Origin: Ammoniphilus sp. CFH 90114
GTDB lineage: Bacteria; Bacillota; Bacilli; Aneurinibacillales; RAOX-1
Direction of reading: 5' to 3'
DNA length: 64,000 bases
Assembly: GCF_004123195.1 (NCBI RefSeq)
Contig: NZ_SDLI01000009.1
Location: 124,001-188,000, forward strand
How positions within the stretch are numbered: the first letter of the stretch is position 1; the number at the start of each line of letters is the position of its first letter. The translations under genes were made by a program, and so were the position numbers. Shown here piece after piece: positions 42,014 through 50,465 of this stretch. The notes under the pieces were generated by a model, which saw only the letters and a list, made by a program, of their open reading frames with translations, ran no database searches and was not told the origin of the DNA.

Positions 42014-42661
42014 ATGAACAAAGAAAAAATCTTACAAGCAGCAGTTAGCTTTGCACGCCAAGAATTAGAAAAAGACGCTAGTGGACATGATTGGTGGCAT
42101 ATTTATCGTGTTGCTCAAACCTCAAAAACCATTGCCAAAGAAGAGAGAGCCGACCTTTTCATCTGTGAACTAGCTGCGTGGCTCCATGATATTGCGGATG
42201 AGAAGATTACAGGAAATGAACAAGCAGGTTTGGAAAAAGTTAAAACATGGATGCAGGATCAAGAGGTAGATGAGCCAACTATCGAGCATGTTATGGACAT
42301 TATCTCCTCCATGTCTTTTAAAGGCGGTGGAAAACCACCCATGCGATCGATAGAAGGTCAGGTTGTCCAGGACGCAGATCGATTAGATGCTATCGGTGCA
42401 GTTGGCATTGCTAGAGTGTTTGCCTATAGCGGTGCAAAAGCTCGTCTCATCCATGATCCGGAGAATCGCCCACGTGAAAACATGACATCTGAAGAATATC
42501 GACAAGGAAAAAGCACAGGAATCAATCATTTTTATGAAAAACTTCTCAAATTAAAAGACTTAATGAATACCGATTATGCTAAAAAATTAGCAGAAGAACG
42601 ACATCAATTTATGGTTTCTTATCTAGAACAATTCTACTCAGAATGGGAAGGAAAAGCCTGA
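42014..42661 (+). CDS. HD-domain phosphohydrolase (YpgQ/YedJ-type)
   Basis: A 215-residue HD-superfamily hydrolase. The metal-binding pattern H...HD...D is visible as HDWWHIYRV, AAWLHDIADEK and VQDADRLDAIG. Related enzymes act as Mn-dependent nucleoside triphosphate pyrophosphohydrolases. I use ATG 42014 with GGAGGAC upstream; the open frame to 41900 has no ribosome site. No partner gene. Confidence 0.88.
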   Translation: MNKEKILQAAVSFARQELEKDASGHDWWHIYRVAQTSKTIAKEERADLFICELAAWLHDIADEKITGNEQAGLEKVKTWMQDQEVDEPTIEHVMDIISSMSFKGGGKPPMRSIEGQVVQDADRLDAIGAVGIARVFAYSGAKARLIHDPENRPRENMTSEEYRQGKSTGINHFYEKLLKLKDLMNTDYAKKLAEERHQFMVSYLEQFYSEWEGKA

Positions 42662-42779
42662 TAAAGGTTTAATTAGTCAATTAACTTTCTCTGATAAATC
42701 ACCAATATCTTTCAAAAAAAAACAAATCAAAACAGACCCTATCACCATGCTTTACAGCATTACGACATTAATTAACAAA

Positions 42780-42804
42780 GGCTGCCTTCCAGACCAAGGC
42801 AGCC
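42780..42804 (-). terminator. Rho-independent terminator of the DHA2 exporter gene
   Basis: GGCTGCCTT and AAGGCAGCC form a 9-bp stem; on the minus strand it is followed by TTTGTT. A short T run makes it moderately convincing. Confidence 0.7.
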
Positions 42805-42810
42805 CTTCTT

Positions 42811-44154
42811 CTATTGATTGTGTTCTAGATGCTTCTCCATAGGTATCTTAGATGTTGTCCATAGACTTACAGATGTGATGAGCAGTGCAACGATAAAGAC
42901 AATCCGAAAACAATCAATCAATTCCATGCCGCCTTGAGCAAGGTTCAAAATAGCTCCCACAATAGCAACACCTACTGTTGTTCCTATATTACGTGAAAAA
43001 AGCTGAATGGAAGTGGAGACTCCTCGCTCTTTCCAATCGACGGCTTCTTGAACACCAATCGTAAAGGCCGTGACTGAAACACCGAATCCTAATCCCAAGA
43101 TAAACATGACGATAAGTAACAGCGTATAATTTAGAACCGAAACAAATAAGGCAAGGATACTTCCCCCTACTAACAGCAAAACAATTCCAGTTAAGATGGC
43201 TTTCTTATACCCAACTTTTAATATAAACTTCCCAGCAGGAACAGCACCAATGTTCCAACCCAAAACTTGCCCCATAAGAATAAGACCGCTGGCCAAGGGA
43301 CTGTAGCCTAAGACATCTTGTGCCAAAAGGGGAATGAAAAAAGGAACGACAAACAGTCCCATCGTTACAATCATTCCCGAAACATTTAACCATAGGATTA
43401 ATGGATTTTGGAACATTTCAATCCGAATCAGCGGGAATTCTTTTGTTCTTTGATGATTGATAAATAAGACAAATAAAATCGCACTGCTGATGACTAATCC
43501 AATAATCTCCAACCAGTGTTGCGCTAAGGTAGCAAACAAGAGCGTTCCAATGGCGATAATAAGGAGCAAAGCCCCAAGATAATCAATGGATGTTTTCTCA
43601 CCTTCCCCTTGCTCCTCGAAAGCAAGCGTAAATCCAATCATCGCAAGAATTCCCACAGGGATATTCAACCAGAAGATCCAACTCCAATGAGTATTTTCTA
43701 TAATCCAACCTCCTACAACCGGACCGGCAATCCCTGCAACCGCCCACATACTGCTAAATAAACCCTGAATCTTCCCTCGATTCTTAATATCATATAAATC
43801 TCCTGCAATCGTAACGGTAAGTGGCAATACTCCCCCGGCACCTAGACCTTGAATCACTCTGAATAGAACCAACTGCCACATGGTGGCTGACAACGCACAA
43901 AGAGCTGAACCAATAAGAAAAAGTCCAAGGGCAAACAGGTATACCTTCTTTCGTCCAAATCGATCAGCCAGTTTCCCATAGATTGGTACCGTAATTGTAC
44001 TTGATAGCATATAGGCGGAAAACACCCAACTATACAGTTCAATATCCCCTAAGATCTTCTGGACCTCAGGCATTGCTGTACTCATGATCATCTGGTCTAA
44101 GGCGGCTAGAAGCATCCCTAAGGTGATACTTGCAACAACAACTCCTCTTTTCAC
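42811..44154 (-). CDS. MFS multidrug exporter, DHA2 (EmrB/QacA) family
   Basis: A 447-residue transporter with about 14 membrane segments. The DHA2 motifs are present: LDQMIMSTAMPEVQ at the start, GKLADRFGRKK in loop 2-3, and GGVLPLTVTIAGDL/GPVVGGWIIENTHWSW in helices 4-5. It likely exports cationic drugs or metabolites. The start is GTG 44154 behind AAGGGG. No adjacent regulator gene is present. Confidence 0.92.
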   Translation of the reverse strand: MKRGVVVASITLGMLLAALDQMIMSTAMPEVQKILGDIELYSWVFSAYMLSSTITVPIYGKLADRFGRKKVYLFALGLFLIGSALCALSATMWQLVLFRVIQGLGAGGVLPLTVTIAGDLYDIKNRGKIQGLFSSMWAVAGIAGPVVGGWIIENTHWSWIFWLNIPVGILAMIGFTLAFEEQGEGEKTSIDYLGALLLIIAIGTLLFATLAQHWLEIIGLVISSAILFVLFINHQRTKEFPLIRIEMFQNPLILWLNVSGMIVTMGLFVVPFFIPLLAQDVLGYSPLASGLILMGQVLGWNIGAVPAGKFILKVGYKKAILTGIVLLLVGGSILALFVSVLNYTLLLIVMFILGLGFGVSVTAFTIGVQEAVDWKERGVSTSIQLFSRNIGTTVGVAIVGAILNLAQGGMELIDCFRIVFIVALLITSVSLWTTSKIPMEKHLEHNQ

Positions 44155-44285
44155 ATTTCCCCTTCTCTCTGCCGATCATTTCTTCCCATTATAATGGAAA
44201 GCTAAAGATAAGAAAACGTAAACGTAGTTCATACCAAGCTGTATCATCTTCCTTTACCCACATAACCTTTTCAGTTATTCACAAG

Positions 44286-44309
44286 TTATCCACAGAAAAA
44301 TGTGGATAG
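44286..44309. other. Inverted pair of DnaA-box-like 9-mers
   Basis: TTATCCACA (44286-44294) matches the DnaA box consensus exactly, and TGTGGATAG (44301-44309) is its reverse complement with one mismatch, 6 bp away. They lie between the DHA2 exporter and the UPF0316 gene. Two boxes alone do not make an origin; this may be a DnaA-titration or regulatory site, or a chance hairpin. Confidence 0.35.
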
Positions 44310-44428
44310 TATGACATCCGACTTTCATCGACAATTTCCTCGGAAATAACACATTTTCCAACATTTCCATGCGATTTGGCTTTTTAGCTCATGTATGTTA
44401 CCATAAGCCCCTAAAGGAGGGAAGAGTT

Positions 44429-44947
44429 ATGGATGGTTTAGGTATTATTGCAACTATATTTATTATTAATATCGTTTACGTTTCCTTATTTACGATAAGG
44501 CTTATCTTCGTCATGAAAGGACAACGACTTCTTGCTTCCTTCTTAAGCATGATTGAAGTCTTTGTCTATCTGATCGGTCTAAATATTGTATTGGCTAATA
44601 TCGACAAACCGCTCAATCTATTAGCTTACTGTATCGGTTGGGGAACAGGGGTTTATTTGGGAAGTAAGATTGAAGAATGGCTAGCCTTAGGATACGTCAC
44701 CATTCAAATTGTCGTAGATTCTTCAGAGACGAACTTACCGTCTGTATTAAGAGATAAAGGATACGGAGTCACAAGTTGGCTTGCAGAGGGGAAAGATGGA
44801 AATCGCATTACCATGCTCGTGTTAGCCAAACGAAGCAATGAAAAAAAGCTCTTGAATGCCGTAGAGCAACTGGCACCAAAAGCTTTTGTCATCTCGTATG
44901 ATCCAAGATATTTTAAGGGCGGATTCTGGACCAAGCGATTAAAATAA
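44429..44947 (+). CDS. UPF0316/DUF2179 membrane protein (YebE-type)
   Basis: A 172-residue protein: three membrane segments (about residues 5-25, 38-55, 62-80) followed by a DUF2179 cytoplasmic alpha/beta domain (DKGYGVTSWLAEGKDGNR), the UPF0316 architecture. DUF2179 domains are suspected to bind small ligands. ATG 44429 sits behind AAAGGAGG; the upstream open frame is not needed. It is convergent with yyaC and ends 4 bp before the yyaC stop codon. Confidence 0.87.
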   Translation: MDGLGIIATIFIINIVYVSLFTIRLIFVMKGQRLLASFLSMIEVFVYLIGLNIVLANIDKPLNLLAYCIGWGTGVYLGSKIEEWLALGYVTIQIVVDSSETNLPSVLRDKGYGVTSWLAEGKDGNRITMLVLAKRSNEKKLLNAVEQLAPKAFVISYDPRYFKGGFWTKRLK

Positions 44948-44950
44948 GAT

Positions 44951-45595
44951 CTACCCAAGTAAAGGGGAATAATATTCCCCTTTTAAATGTTTAAGGTAAG
45001 TGATAACCTCCACATCCTCTTCGAACACATTAACCGTTCTCTGTTGAGGGATGGGGAAGCGTTTCATAAGGGCGGAAGACAACGTGATGACCATCGGAAT
45101 CACAAGGGACAGGGAAGTTTGGGAGAGAATTTGACTGTCACTCTTCCAGTCCTTCAAATTCACGACTCCGAGAATTCCGATATCCCCTACTCCCGGCAGG
45201 TCCTTCCCTATTCCTGCGCCAGGACGAAGGGGACCAGAGAAGACGGCAAAACTTTCTATATAAGAAAACGTCCCTAGAGCAGCGTCAATGGCAATAACAA
45301 ACTTACCCTTAGGAATCTCATTCCATTTTTTCGTTATATTCTTGGCATCAATGGGATCATGGATTGTCCCATACACATTCTTATATCCATTCGACTTGAG
45401 ATAGGAACCCACTAAAGGGCCAAAACAATCCCCACTGACACGGTTGGTCCCAATGCAGAAGAAAACCACATCATCCCTGTTCAATTGAGAAGGAATAACT
45501 TCGGCAAAAGACCTGAGAACATCCCATTCCGTCTTGTTAATGGATTTTGTTTTTCTTTTTGGAAATATCTTCCTTAATAACCCGAACAACTTCAC
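44951..45595 (-). CDS. yyaC: Spore protease YyaC
   Basis: A 214-residue YyaC-family protein (DUF1256), related in fold to the GPR spore protease. Family stretches include CIGTNRVSGDCFGPLVGSYL, AIDAALG and GPLRPGAGIGKDLPGVGDIG. YyaC is made in sporulation and is thought to help process small acid-soluble spore proteins. The basic N-terminal extension (FPKRKTKS) is short. Confidence 0.93.
   Translation of the reverse strand: MKLFGLLRKIFPKRKTKSINKTEWDVLRSFAEVIPSQLNRDDVVFFCIGTNRVSGDCFGPLVGSYLKSNGYKNVYGTIHDPIDAKNITKKWNEIPKGKFVIAIDAALGTFSYIESFAVFSGPLRPGAGIGKDLPGVGDIGILGVVNLKDWKSDSQILSQTSLSLVIPMVITLSSALMKRFPIPQQRTVNVFEEDVEVITYLKHLKGEYYSPLLG
44961..44984 (+). terminator. Hairpin terminator inside the 3' end of yyaC
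   Basis: AAAGGGGAATA (44961-44971) and TATTCCCCTTT (44973-44983) form an 11-bp stem 14 bp after the UPF0316 stop, followed by only four T. The same bases encode the last codons of convergent yyaC (KGEYYSPL), so the coding sequence and a possible terminator share DNA. Confidence 0.5.
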
Positions 45596-45640
45596 TCTCT
45601 CCTAACCTAAATTCCGCTTTCTTCTATTCTACCATTTTTA

Positions 45641-45672
45641 ACTCTTACTAACACATGTGTTAGTAAGAGTTC
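45641..45672. promoter_or_regulatory. Perfect 32-bp palindrome between divergent yyaC and ydjO-like genes
   Basis: AACTCTTACTAACACA (45641-45656) is followed immediately by its exact reverse complement (45657-45672). It sits about 50 bp upstream of yyaC and 120 bp upstream of the ydjO-like start. A perfect zero-spacer palindrome in a divergent promoter region could be a large operator or a self-folding transcript element. No known regulator consensus matches it to my knowledge. Confidence 0.6.
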
Positions 45673-45743
45673 ATCTTTTGTTCAAACTTATATATTGTTG
45701 GAATTAACTGTATAGTCGCTTTCTGACTTTCGGAGGAGATAAT

Positions 45744-45758
45744 ATGGATGTTCCTTGA
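45744..45758 (+). other. Five-codon leader frame with strong ribosome site
   Basis: CGGAGGAG followed by ATG GAT GTT CCT TGA encodes a four-residue peptide 33 bp upstream of the ydjO-like start. It would load ribosomes near the weaker AAGGGTGG site of the real gene. It may be chance, or a translational leader. Confidence 0.3.
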
Positions 45759-45790
45759 TATTTAAGCTCCGAAGAAGGGTGGAATCGGTA

Positions 45791-46051
45791 ATGTCTGAAA
45801 ACCAAGAGCATCAACCATTGGTAACCGAGTCAGAACATATCCAAGCGCCTGAGGCTGATACACCAACCGAGGTTTGGGAATGCGAAGCTAACGAATGTAA
45901 AGGCTGGATGAGGAAGAACTATTCTCTAGATACCACGCCAAACTGCCCATTATGCCAAACCCAAATGAGGTCCGGAACACGCATGATCCCCCAATTGAAG
46001 AAGGAGTTACGACGTCGAGGAATTAACTTTGCCAGAAGAGTACGTCACTAA
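45791..46051 (+). CDS. YdjO-like zinc-ribbon protein (cold-inducible family)
   Basis: An 86-residue protein with a four-cysteine zinc ribbon: C-x4-C in WECEANECKGW and C-x2-C in TPNCPLCQTQM. B. subtilis YdjO, a cold-inducible protein of unknown role, has the same layout. A basic tail (KKELRRRGINFARRVRH) could bind nucleic acid. I choose ATG 45791 behind AAGGGTGG. Confidence 0.78.
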   Translation: MSENQEHQPLVTESEHIQAPEADTPTEVWECEANECKGWMRKNYSLDTTPNCPLCQTQMRSGTRMIPQLKKELRRRGINFARRVRH

Positions 46052-46059
46052 TTAAATTA

Positions 46060-46098
46060 GCTGTGCCTTTAGTCCTAAGAAAAGGCGCAGCTTTTTTC
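46060..46098 (+). terminator. Rho-independent terminator of the ydjO-like gene
   Basis: GCTGTGCCTTT pairs with AAAAGGCGCAGC around a 9-nt loop, followed by TTTTTT. Confidence 0.9.
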
Positions 46099-46127
46099 AT
46101 ACTAGTAAACCATTGTGATGAATTTTA

Positions 46128-46156
46128 TTGAAAATTTGCAACGCAATCGGTAAAAT
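46128..46156 (+). promoter_or_regulatory. Sigma-A promoter ahead of the c-di-GMP riboswitch
   Basis: TTGAAA (46128-46133) and TAAAAT (46151-46156) are separated by 17 bp. The transcript would start near 46163, just before the aptamer. Confidence 0.68.
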
Positions 46157-46190
46157 AGAACTACTATTATAAGTTAGATAATGATCAGAT

Positions 46191-46272
46191 AAAAGGCAAA
46201 CCTATTCGAAAGATAGGGACGCAAAGCCATGGGTCTACAGCTCATTAGAGCCACGATTGCCAGGTTGCCGAT
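46191..46272 (+). ncRNA. Cyclic-di-GMP-I (GEMM) riboswitch aptamer
   Basis: The GEMM-I core is complete: GGCAAACC (46195 onward), a CGAAAG tetraloop-type hairpin, GGGACGCAAAGCCA (46216 onward), a variable second hairpin, then GCCACGATTGCCAGGTTGCCG. These are the elements that bind c-di-GMP. It lies in the 5' leader of the CheX-like and chemoreceptor genes and is followed by an expression-platform terminator at 46301. Confidence 0.95.
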
Positions 46273-46300
46273 AAGCTCAAAATTCAAATTGTGCTGAACG

Positions 46301-46334
46301 GCTATTCTTTTTAAGAATAGTTTTTTATTTTTTC
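46301..46334 (+). terminator. Expression-platform terminator of the riboswitch
   Basis: CTATTCTT and AAGAATAG form a hairpin with a short loop, followed by TTTTTTATTTTTTC. Located 29 nt after the aptamer and 30 nt before the CheX-like start, it is the likely switch point. Whether ligand promotes or blocks it cannot be read by eye. Confidence 0.87.
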
Positions 46335-46363
46335 TTAAGCTGACAGAAAAGAGATGATTAACC

Positions 46364-46816
46364 ATGACCATTAGTGGAAAGAACGCAGATATTGTCGAAA
46401 CCCTCTTCCACGTTGTACCATCCGTCATACCTTTCCCAGTTTCTCTTCAACAGCCTATCAGCCTCATTCCTTCCATCCTTCAACCAGAATGGGGGGTTTT
46501 AATTGGAATTACCGGCGATATACGTGGTCGGTTGCTAGTTAAGGGAACGTCGCAAACCTTTGGTTTACTAGGCCAGAATTTATTCGGAATGACATTAGAA
46601 GGCCCAATGCTAGAATCTTTTACAGGGGAATTTGGTAATATGATCGCTGGGAATCTCTCAGCGCACATCTATCAGTTGGGCTTCACCATTGACATTACCC
46701 CTCCTACTCTCATGATGGGTGAATCGAATTTCCAGGATTCTGACCATGGCTTTAGTATTCCTATTGAGATAGAACAGGTTGGCAATATGGATATTGCTTG
46801 GCTATTACATAAGTAA
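46364..46816 (+). CDS. CheX-like chemotaxis phosphatase-family protein
   Basis: A 150-residue CheX/CheC/FliY-family protein. The phosphatase helix carries the E-x2-N pair (GEFGNMIAGN), and the protein has CheX length with one such helix visible. These enzymes dephosphorylate CheY-P, or serve as ligand-binding adaptors. It is the first gene after the c-di-GMP riboswitch and is followed by a chemoreceptor gene 27 bp downstream, so second-messenger level probably tunes chemotactic signalling. Confidence 0.85.
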   Translation: MTISGKNADIVETLFHVVPSVIPFPVSLQQPISLIPSILQPEWGVLIGITGDIRGRLLVKGTSQTFGLLGQNLFGMTLEGPMLESFTGEFGNMIAGNLSAHIYQLGFTIDITPPTLMMGESNFQDSDHGFSIPIEIEQVGNMDIAWLLHK

Positions 46817-46843
46817 AAATGATAGAGAGTGAGGTAGATCTAT

Positions 46844-48553
46844 TTGCAATTTCTTTATAATATGCGCATCTCAAGGAAACTACTCATTGTTTTCAGCGCA
46901 ATCTGTCTAATTATGGGAAGTGTCGGCTACGTTGGTCTTTACTACCTCTCTGAATCCAACTCACAGCTGCGCTCAATGTACCACGAAAGATTTTTGCCTG
47001 TGATTCAACTTATGGAGGTTAATAAGGCCTTCTCGGAGAATACTGTCATCCTCATGAATGCTGCAAGCATAAGACAGAGTGCAGAAGCTTTGAATACTTC
47101 TATCGCCAAGAATCTCGAAATTGCAAAAGAAAGCATTGAAGCTTATAGCCTATTAGACCTAACTAAAGAAGAGCAAAACCTCCTCAGCAGTTTGCAGACG
47201 CTCATGATCGCTTATGAGTCCAATACCCTTCAAACGATTGATATTGCCGCTTCAGGTGATCAAGCTGCATTGGCCATGAGACTTAATGGTTCTTCCTCTC
47301 AGAAGAAAGCATTAGAAGACACCATTAATGCCCTCGTTGAAATCCAAAGCAAGAAGTCTGGTGAATTGTATGAGCTCTCTGATCAGCAATATGTTGAAGC
47401 AAGAACTATTATTCTAGCAATGGTTTTTGGCGGTATTATACTAGCTATCCTGTTTGGTACGATTCTAACTCGCATCATCGTTAGCCCCATCAACCAAGTA
47501 AAAAACCGTCTCCAAGAAATGTCCAATTCAGGAGGGGACCTCACACAACGAATTAAGGTTACTACCAATGATGAAGTAGGCCAATTAGCACGTGAGTTTA
47601 ACTCTATGCTCGACAGTATAAGAAATATTATCCAAGAAGTGCTTCATCATGCCAAGCTGGTTACAGCAACCTCAAATGATCTTACCGAGAGAGCTGTTCA
47701 AACGAGCCAAGCCAGTGAACAGATCGCAACTGCAGTAAAACAGATTGCCTCTGGTGCTGATACTCAAGTTCAGAGCATAACAGAAACATCTGTCTCTATG
47801 AACCAAATGTCAGCTGGTGTTCAACAGATCGCAGCGAATAGCCTAGAAGTAGCGGCAACGGCTAAATACACCACACAAATCGCTCACACAGGTAGAGAGA
47901 CGATCGGCCATTCGATGGAAAAAATTGAAACGGTTACAACAACGGTTGTTCAGTCGGCAGACATGATGAAGATACTTGGGGAACGCTCTCAGTCGATTGG
48001 ACAAATTGTGGATGTTATTACGGGGATCGCTAGTCAGACCAACCTTCTTTCTCTGAATGCGGCAATAGAAGCCGCTAGGGCTGGTGAACAAGGTCGAGGA
48101 TTTGCGGTTGTTGCCAACGAAGTTCGTAAGCTCGCCACGGAATCCGCCCTTGCGGCCCAACAGATCTCTGAGATGATCAAGGAAATTCAGACCGAGACAA
48201 CAAAGGTTGCGGAATATATGGTGAAAGGGACATCCGAAGTTCAGCTTGGGCTTGCTGCAGCCAAGGAAGCTAGCAACTCCTTTCAACAGATTCATGAAGC
48301 CATTGGAGTCGTGACCAAACAAATTACAGAAGTTTCAGCCGCCACCGAGCAGATGGTTGCAGGAACGGAGGATGTTCTTTACTCCATCCAAACCATTGTA
48401 AACGTAGCAGAATCAGCAACGGACGAAACAGGAAAGGTGCATCATTCCGCTGAAGAGTCCCGAACCTTGATGAATCAAATCGTATCCTCTGCAAGTTCCA
48501 TGACGGCTATCGCCCAAGATCTGCAAAAGTTAGTTGGACAATTTAAAGTATAA
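46844..48553 (+). CDS. Methyl-accepting chemotaxis protein (4HB sensor, HAMP)
   Basis: A 569-residue chemoreceptor. Two membrane helices (about residues 12-32 and 188-210) bracket a four-helix-bundle ligand domain (4HB_MCP type); a HAMP domain follows (about 210-265) and then a long MA signalling coiled coil whose tip has the conserved [20 protein letters not shown]. The start is probably TTG 46844, with GAGGT upstream; an ATG 18 bp further lacks a ribosome site. It is cotranscribed with the CheX-like gene under riboswitch control. Confidence 0.94.
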   Translation: MQFLYNMRISRKLLIVFSAICLIMGSVGYVGLYYLSESNSQLRSMYHERFLPVIQLMEVNKAFSENTVILMNAASIRQSAEALNTSIAKNLEIAKESIEAYSLLDLTKEEQNLLSSLQTLMIAYESNTLQTIDIAASGDQAALAMRLNGSSSQKKALEDTINALVEIQSKKSGELYELSDQQYVEARTIILAMVFGGIILAILFGTILTRIIVSPINQVKNRLQEMSNSGGDLTQRIKVTTNDEVGQLAREFNSMLDSIRNIIQEVLHHAKLVTATSNDLTERAVQTSQASEQIATAVKQIASGADTQVQSITETSVSMNQMSAGVQQIAANSLEVAATAKYTTQIAHTGRETIGHSMEKIETVTTTVVQSADMMKILGERSQSIGQIVDVITGIASQTNLLSLNAAIEAARAGEQGRGFAVVANEVRKLATESALAAQQISEMIKEIQTETTKVAEYMVKGTSEVQLGLAAAKEASNSFQQIHEAIGVVTKQITEVSAATEQMVAGTEDVLYSIQTIVNVAESATDETGKVHHSAEESRTLMNQIVSSASSMTAIAQDLQKLVGQFKV

Positions 48554-48585
48554 AGGCATCCAGTCGGATGCCTTTTGCTTTTTAA
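48553..48585 (+). terminator. Rho-independent terminator of the chemoreceptor gene
   Basis: GGCATCC-AGTC-GGATGCC is followed by TTTTGCTTTTT. It overlaps the end of the convergent khtU gene. Confidence 0.88.
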
Positions 48586-49757
48586 CCCGGTACTTTAATT
48601 TTTTGTTTTCCCTTCTTGGGATCTCCATAAATAAGATTCGTAATACGTGGAGCAAACTGAAATAGGAAAATCCCAAGCAACGCACTTAACAATATAAATA
48701 ATCCTGAAAAGATCTTTATAGATCCTACGGCAATACTTGCAATAACGACAGAGAATTCCCCTCTAGACGTCAGCGATAATCCTGCACGAAGAGAAACTCG
48801 TTTGGATAATCCATACCACATACCACCTAGTATTCCAACCAGGATTTTCGCTGCGATAGACCATACCAATAAACTAATTAGAAGACCTACCAGCGGGATC
48901 TCTCCCTCAAACTTAATGGTCGTACCAAAGTAAAGGAAGAAAAGCGGTAGAAGCAAGTCTCTTAAAGGCAACATCTTATGCTCGATCTCCTCTGTCCTTC
49001 TCACCTCAGCCAACATCATTCCAGCCAAGAAGGCTCCTAACACCTCAGACAGACCTAAGAATAAGGCTAGTCCTCCGTAACTTAGCGCGATTCCTACCAT
49101 AAGTAGAATAAATACATCTTCACTGAAGATCCGATCAAAAAACGAGCTTAATCTCTTAAAGAGGAGTTTCCCAAGTAAGATAGCTCCTAGAGACAACAAG
49201 ACAATCTTACCTATGAGTAAAACAAGCTGAATAACTTCGAGTTCGTCCCCTTTATTCATGCCCATTAAAACGGCCACAAAAATAGGAGCAATAAGATCTT
49301 CAAAAATTAATAAGGCCAGAATAAATTCAGATTCGATATTAGCCATACGCTTAGAACTTTCTAGAAGCTTCGCCGTAATGGACGAGCTTGTCGCATAGAC
49401 TACCCCACCAATTAAAAACGAAGTTAAAAGATCCACCCCAAAGAGATAACATATCCCCATCGACACCCCTAAATTCAAGAATACATCCAGCAATCCAGCT
49501 GGCCATATTCGCTTAGCAATGCCTCCCAATTTATCGACAGGGAATTCCATACCCAACAGAAAAAATAAAAGAACAATCCCCATTTCACTGCCTATGTGAA
49601 TGAGTTCATTGTCTGTCATAAACTGTCCTAGACCAATCCCTAATAAGATATAGAGTATGACACCTGGGAGTCTCACCTTCGTCCCTATAAAGCCGAATAA
49701 GAAAAGGGATAGTAAGATTAATCCCGCTCCCAAGAGAGTCGGAAAACCCTCATGCAT
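48582..49757 (-). CDS. khtU: Potassium/proton antiporter subunit KhtU (CPA2)
   Basis: A 391-residue CPA2 antiporter with about 12 membrane segments (GIVLLFFLLGMEFPVDKL, GGVVYATSSSITAKLL, EVLGAFLAGMMLAEVRR, SLTSRGEFSVVIAS). With KhtT it forms a K+ efflux system needed for salt, alkali and methylglyoxal tolerance in B. subtilis. ATG 49757 follows GGGGAGG and overlaps the khtT stop (TAATG); the open frame to 49781 lies inside khtT. Confidence 0.92.
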   Translation of the reverse strand: MHEGFPTLLGAGLILLSLFLFGFIGTKVRLPGVILYILLGIGLGQFMTDNELIHIGSEMGIVLLFFLLGMEFPVDKLGGIAKRIWPAGLLDVFLNLGVSMGICYLFGVDLLTSFLIGGVVYATSSSITAKLLESSKRMANIESEFILALLIFEDLIAPIFVAVLMGMNKGDELEVIQLVLLIGKIVLLSLGAILLGKLLFKRLSSFFDRIFSEDVFILLMVGIALSYGGLALFLGLSEVLGAFLAGMMLAEVRRTEEIEHKMLPLRDLLLPLFFLYFGTTIKFEGEIPLVGLLISLLVWSIAAKILVGILGGMWYGLSKRVSLRAGLSLTSRGEFSVVIASIAVGSIKIFSGLFILLSALLGIFLFQFAPRITNLIYGDPKKGKQKIKVPG

Positions 49758-50251
49758 TAAGTCGTTTCCTCCCCTCGACACAGCGCTTCAAGAGCGCTCA
49801 TTTGGTCTCTTTTACCAACAGTCATTAATGTATCCCCAGCATGGATAACAACATGAATATCTGGAACAGGAATCACATCCTCTCCCTTGACAATCCCAAT
49901 GATGGAGGCGCCTGTTTTCGTTCGGATTTGTGACTCGGCAATTGTCTTTTGGACCAGTGGAGAGGCTGGACTTACGTCTACCCACTCAATAATGATTTGA
50001 TTCTTAAACATCTTCATCTTATCCATATCCACCGGTTGGAACATGGCGCCTAAGAGCTGGGCTCCAAACTCCCTCGTTTCTTCCCCTGTCAAATTAATAG
50101 AGAAATCAGCCTCATCATTGTCTGCATCTTCAAAAAAGTATAATTCACGCTTTCCTGTATGATGAACAATAAGGACAATCATACTCTGTTCAGCCGTAAT
50201 AAACGAAAGCTTCTTTCCAATACCCGGAAGGTCCGCTGCTTTTATTTTCAT
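49757..50251 (-). CDS. khtT: KhtT regulatory subunit with RCK_C domain
   Basis: A 164-residue protein with a KhtT-type N-terminal domain (KAADLPGIGKKLSFITAEQS) and a C-terminal RCK_C/TrkA-C domain (about 75-155: SQIRTKTGASIIGIVKGEDV and HVVIHAGDTLMTVGKRDQM). In B. subtilis KhtT binds c-di-AMP and gates KhtU. The gene order T-U with overlap matches. No riboswitch is evident in the 50252-50349 leader. Confidence 0.92.
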   Translation of the reverse strand: MKIKAADLPGIGKKLSFITAEQSMIVLIVHHTGKRELYFFEDADNDEADFSINLTGEETREFGAQLLGAMFQPVDMDKMKMFKNQIIIEWVDVSPASPLVQKTIAESQIRTKTGASIIGIVKGEDVIPVPDIHVVIHAGDTLMTVGKRDQMSALEALCRGEETT

Positions 50252-50349
50252 TTCTTTCTACCCACCTTTTTTATTTCCTTCATTCTTACGTTCTAGTTTA
50301 AACAACTTCCCATCAGATGTCTAATAATGGAACCAAAGAAAAACAGGTA

Positions 50350-50381
50350 AAAAAAAGGCCCACAGCATTTTAGCTGCAGGC
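50350..50381 (-). terminator. Rho-independent terminator of the second ger operon
   Basis: On the minus strand GCCTGCAGC pairs with GCTGTGGGC, followed by CTTTTTTTT. It lies about 85 bp after the gerC-type stop, and nothing else is evident between. Confidence 0.85.
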
Positions 50382-50465
50382 AATTATGGAGGAGAAACTT
50401 TTCGAGTTAGGATTATCAGTATGGCCCAAATTCAGGTCTAAATATACACTTTGATTGAGCCCTCT

